The notes under the pieces are model-generated. The model saw only the letters and a program-made list of their open reading frames with translations. It was not told the origin of the DNA and did not search any database. Positions 1 to 5,992 of a DNA stretch of 8,479 nucleotides are shown here, one piece after another. Source of the DNA: JBCCFK01 sp965262315 (GTDB taxonomy: Bacteria; Actinomycetota; Acidimicrobiia; Acidimicrobiales; UBA8592); contig CBDHFJ010000015.1 in the NCBI GenBank assembly GCA_965262315.1, positions 1 through 8,479 of the forward strand, written 5' to 3'. A program made the position numbers and the translations under genes. Position 1 is the first letter of the stretch, and each line of letters begins with the position of its first letter.

Positions 1-400
1 CGGGAAGGTCGAGGCCGACGACGCCGGCCACTTCCGAGACCGAGTTCTGCACCGGGTCCGGCAGGGCATCGGCCGCAGCCAGACCACCCATGACCGAGAC
101 GCTGGCGAGGGCACCGATTGCGGCGCGCCCCCCGATCCGACTGAATGTCGTGGAAACCATTGTCTGCAACCTCCAGGAGAGACCACCCGGAACCGCTCCG
201 GCTCGGGTGTTGGCGCCGGCGGTGGCACCTGCTGCGAGGGACGACTGGAGCTCCACGGCTCGGGCGGCCAGCACGTCGGCTGCGCCCGCGTCGGCGTCCT
301 CGCGGAACGCCGAACTCAGGCTGGCCTCGACCAGGCGCTCGGAATCGGGGTTGGGGCTCAGTTCGTCCATCTCACCCGGGTCACCGTCAGGGTCGTTCAT
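1..400 (-). CDS. Membrane-anchored partner of the ECF sigma factor (putative anti-sigma or sigma-operon regulatory protein), partial at the left edge
   Basis: Only the first 133 residues are visible; the gene continues beyond base 1. The ATG at 400 overlaps the sigma-factor stop as ATGA, the usual sign of translational coupling. Residues 1-80 are acidic and alanine-rich, with no zinc-binding HxxxCxxC motif. Residues about 92-110 (GRAAIGALASVSVMGGLAAA) form one likely membrane segment, followed by LPDPVQNSVSEVAGVVGLDLP on the far side. I recall similar LPxxxQ...GxxLP tails after the membrane segment of small actinobacterial proteins encoded beside sigma factors. The cytoplasmic part is short for a zinc-type anti-sigma, so the role rests mainly on position and topology. 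Alternative starts are ATG 370 (residue 11) and ATG 160 (residue 81). The latter has a clear GGAGG nine bases upstream and would give only the membrane segment and tail. GC-rich third positions from 400 onwards support the longer form. Confidence 0.72.
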   Translation of the reverse strand, partial: MNDPDGDPGEMDELSPNPDSERLVEASLSSAFREDADAGAADVLAARAVELQSSLAAGATAGANTRAGAVPGGLSWRLQTMVSTTFSRIGGRAAIGALASVSVMGGLAAADALPDPVQNSVSEVAGVVGLDLP

Positions 401-411
401 GGCGTTACACC
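367..411 (-). repeat. Copy B of a 45-nt imperfect direct repeat, at the start of the membrane-partner gene
   Basis: Bases 367-411 match 1029-1073 at 32 of 45 positions without gaps, at a fixed offset of 662. The conserved blocks are GTTACACC, GTCACCGTC and TCACCCG (plus strand), followed in both copies by CCAT, the complement of ATGG. In this copy the element covers the sigma-factor stop, the coupled ATG at 400 and the in-frame ATG at 370. Confidence 0.6.
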
Positions 412-1032
412 TTCATCGCGAATGCTTGATTCGAGGGTCTGGAGGGCTCGGTGGGCGGCAACCCGGACCGCCCCGGGCCGACGCCCGAGCACCCGGGCGG
501 TCTGCTCGATGGAGAGCCCCGCCACGTAGCGCAGGGCGGCCACGTCGCGCTGCTTCACCGGAAGGGCGTCGAGCATGGCCATCGCGGCGTCGCGGGCGAG
601 CACACCACTGCTGTCGTGCGCATCGGCGTCCGTGGCGATGTCCGGGACGTCACGATCAGCGATCTGGGGCCTCCGACCGGCTTTGCGTCGTTCGTCGACG
701 ATCCGGGAATGGGCGATCGTGAACACCCAGGACCGGAAGGCCGGTTCGTCGCCGCGGAATCGTTCGATGCCCTTCACCAGGCCCTCGAGGACCTGGCCCA
801 GCAGATCCTCCGGGTCGGCCATCCCCTGTGAGCGGGCGTAGGCCTGGACCGGGGGGCCGTACTCGGCCAAGAGGCGTTGCCAGCCCCACTCCGACCCGTG
901 TTGGGCAGCAGCGACGGCGTCAGCGAACCCGTCCACGCCGTTCACGGCGGGAACCGAGTTGTTCGCTCGTCGGGCGCTCGGCTCTCGGAGATGCGCTGCG
1001 GATCGAGGATGGGGGCGATGGGGCACAGCCAT
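397..1032 (-). CDS. ECF-family RNA polymerase sigma factor (sigma-70 regions 2 and 4)
   Basis: With the ATG at 1032 the protein has 211 residues, a normal length for an ECF sigma factor. Region 2 spans about residues 48-120: DPEDLLGQVLEGL corresponds to the core-binding helix, and FRSWVFTIAHSRIVDERRK to the -10-recognising 2.4 helix. An acidic linker (about 124-146) follows. Region 4 spans about 150-203, with LPVKQRDVAALRYVAGLSIEQTARVLGRRPGAVRV as its helix-turn-helix. Only regions 2 and 4 are present, which defines the ECF group. The frame is open up to a TTG at 1113, but that extension overlaps the dehydrogenase relic and adds no domain, so I prefer ATG 1032 despite a weak GGTGA ribosome site. 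A GTG at 945 would also keep both domains. The stop overlaps the start of the downstream membrane protein, so the two are made together and probably act as a regulator pair. The target regulon is unknown. Confidence 0.88.
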   Translation of the reverse strand: MAVPHRPHPRSAAHLREPSARRANNSVPAVNGVDGFADAVAAAQHGSEWGWQRLLAEYGPPVQAYARSQGMADPEDLLGQVLEGLVKGIERFRGDEPAFRSWVFTIAHSRIVDERRKAGRRPQIADRDVPDIATDADAHDSSGVLARDAAMAMLDALPVKQRDVAALRYVAGLSIEQTARVLGRRPGAVRVAAHRALQTLESSIRDEGVTP

Positions 1033-1073
1033 GTCACCCGTGTCACCGTCTCCGGACCCGAGGGTGTTACACC
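1029..1073 (-). repeat. Copy A of the 45-nt imperfect direct repeat, just before the sigma-factor start
   Basis: This is the upstream partner of the repeat at 367-411. Reading the minus strand, it begins with GGTGTAACACC and ends with GGTGAC directly against the ATG at 1032. It therefore contains the presumed ribosome-binding region of the sigma gene and perhaps a regulatory site. Confidence 0.6.
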
Positions 1074-1074
1074 C
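1062..1074. promoter_or_regulatory. 13-bp perfect dyad, possible operator before the sigma gene
   Basis: GGGTGT-T-ACACCC is a perfect inverted repeat with six-base arms, about 30 bases upstream of the ATG at 1032. A degenerate version (GGCGTTACACC) recurs at 401-411 in the other repeat copy. The size and position fit a dimeric-repressor or autoregulatory site, but no protein can be assigned. Confidence 0.35.
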
Positions 1075-1087
1075 CGAACCAAAATCT

Positions 1088-1255
1088 TCACCGACCGCCG
1101 CTGACGTCGACAAGGGGCCCGGAGACGTCGGTCGCAGCCGCTTCCTGGGCCGCTTGGACGAAGTCGAGGGCGACGCCCCACCCTGCGGCTGCGCACGCCG
1201 ACGCCGTCGCGGCGTCGATGCCCCTGCTCGCGCCCGTGATCACCACCGAAGCCAT
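1088..1255 (-). pseudogene. Relic of a short-chain dehydrogenase/reductase (SDR) with its middle deleted
   Basis: From ATG 1255 the frame reads MASVVITGASRGIDAATAS and then CAAAGWGVALDFVQ, the Rossmann start of an SDR. The cofactor motif TGxxxGIG is present except that its last Gly is Asp. After about 37 residues it runs into GPLVDVSGGR and a stop, which matches the usual extreme C-terminus of SDR enzymes (TGAxxDVSGGR). Intact SDRs have about 240-260 residues; here 55 remain, so the catalytic Ser/Tyr/Lys region is missing. The simplest reading is an old in-frame internal deletion of roughly 190 codons. It cannot be an active dehydrogenase. It ends beside the sigma gene and may have supplied that gene's upstream DNA. 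Another reading is a small expressed protein that survives from the deletion. Confidence 0.62.
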
Positions 1256-1278
1256 CACCCGGACAGTAGCGTCGTGCA

Positions 1279-1298
1279 CGTCGAGGCCCGGCTCGACG
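1279..1298. promoter_or_regulatory. 20-bp inverted repeat upstream of the regulator gene
   Basis: CGTCGAG-GCCCGG-CTCGACG has perfect seven-base arms and a six-base spacer, ending 42 bases before the regulator start at 1341. That is a reasonable place for an operator, possibly autoregulatory. GC-rich DNA makes such dyads fairly common, so this is a suggestion only. Confidence 0.35.
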
Positions 1299-1328
1299 GG
1301 ACTGGCCCGCCCGCATCGGGACATCTGG

Positions 1329-1340
1329 CAGACTGCACTG
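1329..1340 (+). promoter_or_regulatory. Putative leaderless -10 element of the regulator gene
   Basis: CAGACT followed by six bases and then ATG 1341 resembles the TAnnnT-N6-ATG arrangement also seen before the globin and luciferase-like genes, with C in place of the first T. There is no Shine-Dalgarno sequence before 1341. This supports transcription starting at or next to the start codon. Confidence 0.4.
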
Positions 1341-4145
1341 ATGGCGACCGCGTTCGGTGACGGGTACGAGCTGGACGCCGACGCGTTCGAGCTGCGACGT
1401 CACGGCGACACCATCGCGGTCGAGCCGCAGGTCTTCGACGTCCTCGCCTACCTGGTGGAACGCCGCGACCGAGTCGTCACCAAGGAAGAGCTGCTCGACA
1501 ACATCTGGGGCGACCGTTTCGTGAGCGAGTCGGCGCTGACCAGCCGGCTCAAGTCGGCCCGCCGCGCCGTGGGCGACGACGGGCGTGCCCAGTCGGTGAT
1601 TCGCACCGTGCACGGACGCGGGTACCGGTTCGTCGCAGAGATCCGGGAGTTGGCCGCGGTCGCCGCACCCGGTCCCACACCGCCGGGGCCGGTCGTGCCG
1701 TCCGTGGGCCCCGACGATGTGCCGCGCCTCGATGACGGCTGGCCGCTGTTGGGCCGGCGCGCCGAGCTCGAACGGATCTCCCGCCGCTTCGCGGACCCCA
1801 CCGCAGGCGGGATGCTGCTGACCGGCCCCGCCGGCATCGGCAAGACGCGGCTGAGCGCCGAGCTGGTCGCCCTGGCCGCCGACGCCGGCATTCCGACCGC
1901 CCGGGCACGGGGGCACCATGAAGCCGGCGGCGTGGCGTTGGGTGCGCTGGCGCACCTGCTGCCTGGCGACCTCTTCGCCGCTGGCGGGCTCGACGGCGAG
2001 TTCTCACGCGGCATCCTGCTGCAGCGGGCCATGGAGGCCATCGAGGCCCGGGCCACGGCGAATGACCGGCTCCTGCTCTTCGTCGACGATGCCGACCTGC
2101 TCGACGAGTTCTCGCTGGCGGTGCTGTCCGCTCTGGTCATGAACGGTCGGGTGTTCCTGGTCCTGACGCAGCGGACCGACGACGACACCCAGCCGGCGCT
2201 CGGCCACCTGGTCAAGGGCGGTGCCATCGAGCGCCTCGAGCTCCGACCGCTCGAGACCGAGACACTGGACGTCCTGCTGTACCGGGTACTCCAGGCGCCG
2301 ATCACCGGCCCGGTACTCGATCATCTCCTCCACACCTCGGGTGGGGTCCCTGGCGTGTGTCGACAGCTGGTCGAAGCGTCGATCGAGACGGGCGCGCTCA
2401 CCTTCGACGACGGCGTCTGGCGCCAGCGCGGCGCGCTCTCGGCGCCCCCGGACCTCGCCGCGCTGGTCGAGGAGCGACTCGACGGTCTCGATGCCGAGCA
2501 TCGGGCCGTCGCCGAGTTGTTGGCCGTTGCGGGTTCGCTCGATCTCGACGTGGCTGCCGAACTCGGCAGCGAGGAGCTCCTCGATGCGCTCGACCTTCGA
2601 GGGATGCTCGAGATCACCGACGTCGAGGGCCGGCCGGAGGTGTCGCTGGCGCATCCGCTGTTCGGCGAGGTGCTCCGCGGCCGGATGGGTCGGCTGCGCG
2701 GTCGACGGGTGCGAGAACAGCTGGCGCAGGCGCACTCCGGTCGGTCCCAGCGGCCCGACGATCGCCTCCAGCTCGCCCGGTGGGTCGTCGAGACCGGCGG
2801 CGACCTCGACGTCGAGTTGGCGCTGGAGACGGCACAGCTCGCGCTGATCCAGCGCGACGAGCAGACCGCTCAGCGACTGATCGAACGTCTCCAGCTCGAG
2901 GCGCCGTCGCCCGACGTCACGCGGGTCGCCGCGGAGATGCACTTCCGTGCCGGTCGCGCCGACGAGGTCGAGAAGCTCCTCGCTTCGGTCGATCTGTCGG
3001 CCTTCGACGAGGTCACCAGAGCCCAGGTCATCCGGCGACGGGTCACCAACCTCTTCTTCGCTCGTTGGGAGTTCGGGCGCGCACTCGACCTGCTCGACGT
3101 CCTCATCACCGAGGTCACCGGCGAGCCGCTGCGAACCCTGGAGTCCCATCGGGTGACCCTGGCGGCGCTCGCCGGCCGAGTGAACGACTCGGTCGCCGAG
3201 GCCGAACGATTGCTGCCCGAGGCCGAGGGACCTGTGCGGCTGGAGCTGCTGCGGGCCAGCGCGTTCGGTCTGATGAGCCAAGGGCGGCATGGGCTCGCCC
3301 TCGAACGGGTCGCCGAATGTCATCGAGTGGCCGCCACGTTGCCGCGCAGTCTCGCTCGTCCGGGTCTCGCGCTCGCCGAGTACACCGAGGTCATCGCTCG
3401 AATCGAGTTCGGTGACCTGGCCGGTGCCCGAGAGGTGGCCGACCGGGTCATGCCGCAGGCTGCGACCGTCGGCTGGCTGCCGATGGCGGTGTCGCGGGTT
3501 GCGTTCCACGAGGGTCGGCCATCGCAGATGAGGGAGCGGCTCCTCAACCCGTTGGGCCTCGCCGATGCCCTCGGCTTCGAGAAGATGGCGGGGTGGATGC
3601 GAGCCGAGTTGTCCGCGGCGGCACTGCTCGAAGGAGCCCACGACGACGCGATCGCCCACGTCAACCGCATGATTCCGCTGATCGACGACGACCTCGGTCT
3701 GGCCGAGCTCGACATGGCGCGGGCCATCGCCGAAGTGCAGGCCGCCCTGGGCGACGGGGTGCGGGCTGGGAGCAGCCTGCTGGAGGCTGCGGCGCATGCA
3801 CACACGCTGGGGGCAGACACCATCGCGTTCGCCCTGTTGCACAGCGCGTCATTCTGCGGGCAGGCCGCTGCGGCCGTCGACGCCCTCGAGGCCATGGGGA
3901 TCGAGCCCGAGGGGCCCGGAGGCGCCGCCCGGGTGCTCGAGATGCGCGGGCGGGCCGGCGGGGACGCTTCTGTCCTGGTCTCGGCGGGCCATGCCTACGT
4001 CGCCTGTGGCGCGCGGGTGCTCGCGGCTCGGGTCTTCCGCGCCGCCGCCGACCTCCTGGCTGAGACCGATCCGGCCGAAGCCGATCGTGTGCGCGCTCTC
4101 GCCGTCGCGCAGGCCACCGTCGACGGCGTCGAGGTGAGGGTCTGA
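1341..4145 (+). CDS. Winged-helix / STAND-type ATPase / helical-repeat transcriptional regulator
   Basis: This protein has 934 residues. Residues about 8-100 form an OmpR/PhoB-type winged helix: LDNIWGDRFVSESALTSRLKSARRAVGD is the recognition-helix region and RTVHGRGYRF the C-terminal hairpin. A Pro-rich linker (about 105-125) leads to an AAA_16/STAND ATPase. Its Walker A is GPAGIGKT (162-169) and its Walker B is RLLLFVDDADLL (243-254). The remaining 500 or so residues are Ala/Leu-rich helical pairs of TPR-like character. MalT/LAL regulators share the ATPase-TPR core but carry a C-terminal LuxR helix-turn-helix, absent here. SARP proteins have an N-terminal winged helix, but I see no clear BTAD domain. 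It is probably a signal-gated DNA-binding switch, soluble, with an unknown ligand. The frame is open back to 828, but that part is antisense to the sigma gene and has no homologous content. ATG 1341 begins right at the winged helix. It converges on the globin gene with seven bases between the stops. Confidence 0.88.
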   Translation: MATAFGDGYELDADAFELRRHGDTIAVEPQVFDVLAYLVERRDRVVTKEELLDNIWGDRFVSESALTSRLKSARRAVGDDGRAQSVIRTVHGRGYRFVAEIRELAAVAAPGPTPPGPVVPSVGPDDVPRLDDGWPLLGRRAELERISRRFADPTAGGMLLTGPAGIGKTRLSAELVALAADAGIPTARARGHHEAGGVALGALAHLLPGDLFAAGGLDGEFSRGILLQRAMEAIEARATANDRLLLFVDDADLLDEFSLAVLSALVMNGRVFLVLTQRTDDDTQPALGHLVKGGAIERLELRPLETETLDVLLYRVLQAPITGPVLDHLLHTSGGVPGVCRQLVEASIETGALTFDDGVWRQRGALSAPPDLAALVEERLDGLDAEHRAVAELLAVAGSLDLDVAAELGSEELLDALDLRGMLEITDVEGRPEVSLAHPLFGEVLRGRMGRLRGRRVREQLAQAHSGRSQRPDDRLQLARWVVETGGDLDVELALETAQLALIQRDEQTAQRLIERLQLEAPSPDVTRVAAEMHFRAGRADEVEKLLASVDLSAFDEVTRAQVIRRRVTNLFFARWEFGRALDLLDVLITEVTGEPLRTLESHRVTLAALAGRVNDSVAEAERLLPEAEGPVRLELLRASAFGLMSQGRHGLALERVAECHRVAATLPRSLARPGLALAEYTEVIARIEFGDLAGAREVADRVMPQAATVGWLPMAVSRVAFHEGRPSQMRERLLNPLGLADALGFEKMAGWMRAELSAAALLEGAHDDAIAHVNRMIPLIDDDLGLAELDMARAIAEVQAALGDGVRAGSSLLEAAAHAHTLGADTIAFALLHSASFCGQAAAAVDALEAMGIEPEGPGGAARVLEMRGRAGGDASVLVSAGHAYVACGARVLAARVFRAAADLLAETDPAEADRVRALAVAQATVDGVEVRV

Positions 4146-4152
4146 TCGGGTT

Positions 4153-4575
4153 TCAGCGAGCGAACAGCGCGTCGTTGGCGCCGTCGAGCATGGTTTCGGC
4201 GATCAGGTCGTAGAGGACGCCCCATGCCATGGCATGGGCATCGGTCCAGGCCTCAGCACAGCTGTGGGCGAGTGCCGCCAGGAGCGCCTCACGCACGACG
4301 GCGTAGTGGCCCTGCTCGGCGCCGTAGCCGTCATGGCGTCGCCCGAGGTCGCGGGCACGGTCGACGAAGTGGTCGAGGTCGGTGGCGGCACTGGTGAGGA
4401 ACGCCAGCTCGTCGACCAGCTTGTCGCTCTGTTCGTCCAGGTCGGCCGGAAAGAGGGTCCGGACCTCCGGAGCGAGCTCGAAGAGGCGGCCGTAGAAGGC
4501 GGCACCGAACGCCTGAGGGTCTACCGTCGCCGCAGCCGCCGAGCCGGCGATGAGGTCGAGTTGCTCCGGTGTCAT
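4153..4575 (-). CDS. Single-domain bacterial globin (Vitreoscilla haemoglobin / flavohaemoglobin globin-domain type)
   Basis: The product is a soluble haem protein of 140 residues, the length of a free-standing globin, with no reductase domain attached. The A/B helices are followed by PEVRTLFP, where Phe42 is the CD1 Phe that packs on the haem, as in the PEVRPLF segment of Vitreoscilla haemoglobin. DEQSDKL follows, offering Gln49 or Ser50 as the distal E7-like residue. In GRRHDGYGAEQGHYAVVREALL, His81 is the proximal haem ligand, matching the KH...HYxxVxxxLL pattern of flavohaemoglobins. Likely roles are O2 binding or NO dioxygenation, either needing a separate reductase. It is the third gene after OsmC and an FAD oxidoreductase on the same strand, 91 bases behind the latter, and probably has its own leaderless promoter. 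Truncated globins differ in having Gly-Gly motifs not seen here. Confidence 0.85.
   Translation of the reverse strand: MTPEQLDLIAGSAAAATVDPQAFGAAFYGRLFELAPEVRTLFPADLDEQSDKLVDELAFLTSAATDLDHFVDRARDLGRRHDGYGAEQGHYAVVREALLAALAHSCAEAWTDAHAMAWGVLYDLIAETMLDGANDALFAR
4221..4238. repeat. Perfect 18-bp palindrome inside the globin gene
   Basis: CCCATGCCATGGCATGGG equals its own reverse complement. It encodes part of HAMAWG near the globin C-terminus. A perfect 18-mer palindrome is uncommon in 8.5 kb, but coding constraint here is real and no function is known. Confidence 0.5.
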
Positions 4576-4587
4576 GACGCCAGGCTA
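4576..4587 (-). promoter_or_regulatory. Leaderless -10 element of the globin gene
   Basis: On the minus strand TAGCCT lies exactly six bases before ATG 4575, and no Shine-Dalgarno sequence is present. The TAnnnT-N6-ATG layout is typical of leaderless actinobacterial transcripts. No good -35 hexamer was recognised. This would let the globin be transcribed independently of the genes upstream. Confidence 0.5.
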
Positions 4588-4615
4588 CCGGTCTTGTCCG
4601 CGTCGGCCGGACGCC

Positions 4616-4638
4616 ACCGCCGACGAGCCGATGGCGGT
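4616..4638 (-). other. Weak hairpin between the oxidoreductase and globin genes
   Basis: ACCGCC and GGCGGT form a six-base stem around an 11-base loop, about 28 bases beyond the oxidoreductase stop. No T-run follows on the minus strand, so it is not a canonical intrinsic terminator. The rest of the 91-base gap shows only the globin -10 element. Confidence 0.25.
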
Positions 4639-4666
4639 CGCCGGTGTCGCGGCGTGGGTGCCGATC

Positions 4667-5920
4667 TCATGACGCGTGCGCCAGGCGCCCAGCGGTTGCG
4701 TCGAGGTGCGCTGCCAGGTGGGCGACGATGTCGCGTGCGTCAGCGCCTGCACCGTCGATGAACGTCGACTTGCGGCGACGCATGAACGGCAGGCCCATCA
4801 CATAGGCGCCGGGAGTCGGGAGCACGCCACCGTCGTGGACCAGGGCACCGCGCTCGTCCTTGACCGGCAGATCCAGCCAGGGGTAGTGCGGCTTGAACCC
4901 GGTCGCCCAGATGACGGTTCCGATGCCGGCGGCCCGCAGGTCCAGCGATTCGATCCCGTGGCCGGTCTCGATGCTGGGCCCGCGCTCGGCCGGCGGGATG
5001 TCCACCAGCTGCTGCACGAACGCCCAGGCATCGATCTTGTCCAGCAGGCGGTGCATGCGCCGTTCGGCGTGGTCGACGTGCTGCTGCAGGTCACCGGCGA
5101 AGGTGGCGACGCCAGCCTCGATGGTGCCCAGCCGCCCGGCGAGACGGACGCCGTTGTCCTGGAGGACTCCCAAGTGCAGCGTGCGGTGATCCTCCGTGCC
5201 CACCAGCTGCAGTGAGGGTTCGCGTCGCGCCGCGGCGAGGTCGCGGACCTCGTCGTAGCGGGCGTCGAGCGTGCCGGTGGCGTCCAGCCACCACTGCATG
5301 TCCCGGCCCCGATAGGAACGTGGCAGCCGGGTGTGCGCGCCAACGGCCAGGGTGACGTCCCGGCCTGCCCGACGGATCTCGTCCGCCAGCTGGAGCCCCG
5401 ATGCCGAGGCGCCGACCACCAGCACTCCGCCGTCGGGCAGCGCATCGGCGTTCCGGTACTGCGTCGGTGCGATCTGGAGCACCCCACCCGGCACGCCGCT
5501 GGAAGCGGTGGGGATGTTCGGGGTCGAACATGCACCGGTCGCCACCACCAGGGCGCGGCCCCGCCAGGTGCCCTGGTCGGTGGCGACCGTGTACCCGCCA
5601 TCGTGCTGATGTGCCGAGAGCACCGTGGTCTCCTCGTGCACCGGCGCCCGGAACGACGCTGCGTAGGTGTCGAAGAAGCCCGACACCTCCGGCATCGTCA
5701 TGAAGCCGTCGGGGTCCGGACCGCCGTAGGCGAAGCCGGGGAGCCGGGTCATCCAGTTGGGGGTGAGGAGTCGGAGGGAGTCCCACCGCTCGGTCTTCCA
5801 GCTGTTGGCGACCCGGCCCCGCTCGAGGAGGACGTGGTCGATGCCGCGATCGCTGAGGCAGCGGCTCGTGGCCAGGCCGGCGGCGCCGGCGCCGATGATG
5901 ATGGTCGTGGTCTGCGGCAT
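4667..5920 (-). CDS. FAD/NAD(P)-dependent oxidoreductase of the flavin-monooxygenase (CzcO-like) superfamily
   Basis: This is a soluble flavoprotein of 417 residues. The FAD-binding Rossmann start is IIIGAGAAGLAT (GxGxxG at 10-15), ending in the ERG segment at 33-35 expected for ribose contact. A second Rossmann motif, VLVVGASASG (170-175), binds NAD(P)H. WATGFKPHYPWL (338-349) is the ATGF motif typical of flavin-containing monooxygenases and related proteins. The FMO fingerprint FxGxxxHxxx is degenerate: at about 143-157 the sequence is VPGGVLQIAPTQYRN, with no His. The substrate is unknown, and it may be a reductase or oxidase rather than a hydroxylase. The frame is open to an ATG at 5965, but that codon sits in the loop of a perfect hairpin, whereas ATG 5920 starts directly at the Rossmann strand. 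No Shine-Dalgarno is visible before 5920. It lies 72 bases behind OsmC and is probably in the same transcript. Confidence 0.85.
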   Translation of the reverse strand: MPQTTTIIIGAGAAGLATSRCLSDRGIDHVLLERGRVANSWKTERWDSLRLLTPNWMTRLPGFAYGGPDPDGFMTMPEVSGFFDTYAASFRAPVHEETTVLSAHQHDGGYTVATDQGTWRGRALVVATGACSTPNIPTASSGVPGGVLQIAPTQYRNADALPDGGVLVVGASASGLQLADEIRRAGRDVTLAVGAHTRLPRSYRGRDMQWWLDATGTLDARYDEVRDLAAARREPSLQLVGTEDHRTLHLGVLQDNGVRLAGRLGTIEAGVATFAGDLQQHVDHAERRMHRLLDKIDAWAFVQQLVDIPPAERGPSIETGHGIESLDLRAAGIGTVIWATGFKPHYPWLDLPVKDERGALVHDGGVLPTPGAYVMGLPFMRRRKSTFIDGAGADARDIVAHLAAHLDATAGRLAHAS

Positions 5921-5951
5921 GGTGTCGGTTTCTGTGTGTGCGAGGGGACGT

Positions 5952-5979
5952 CCGCACCGGGACATGCGTCCCGGTGCGG
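5952..5979 (-). terminator. Perfect 12-bp hairpin between OsmC and the oxidoreductase (attenuator, processing site or T-less terminator)
   Basis: CCGCACCGGGAC and GTCCCGGTGCGG are perfectly complementary around the four-base loop ATGC, with a possible extra G-U pair at 5951/5980. It begins 13 bases beyond the OsmC stop and ends 31 bases before ATG 5920. The minus-strand sequence beyond it is C- and A-rich with no T-run. I therefore read it as a partial terminator or an RNA-stability element that lowers expression of the downstream genes relative to OsmC. Confidence 0.65.
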
Positions 5980-5992
5980 GAACAAGAGGCCG

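Noticed and set aside
1033..1113. TTG start giving the sigma factor 27 more residues.
   Set aside because: The segment overlaps the SDR relic and the dyad/repeat element and adds no sigma domain; ATG 1032 is simpler, though not proven.
828..1340. N-terminal extension of the winged-helix regulator.
   Set aside because: The extra 171 residues are Arg/Pro-rich, antisense to the sigma gene and the SDR relic, and precede a clean start at ATG 1341 with a -10-like element.
2004..3842. A 612-codon open frame on the minus strand inside the winged-helix ATPase gene.
   Set aside because: It is antisense to a gene with clear motifs; its His/Arg/Gln-rich composition is typical of an out-of-phase shadow.
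4146..4152. Possible bidirectional terminator between the convergent regulator and globin genes.
   Set aside because: Only seven bases separate the stops and no stem-loop is visible there.
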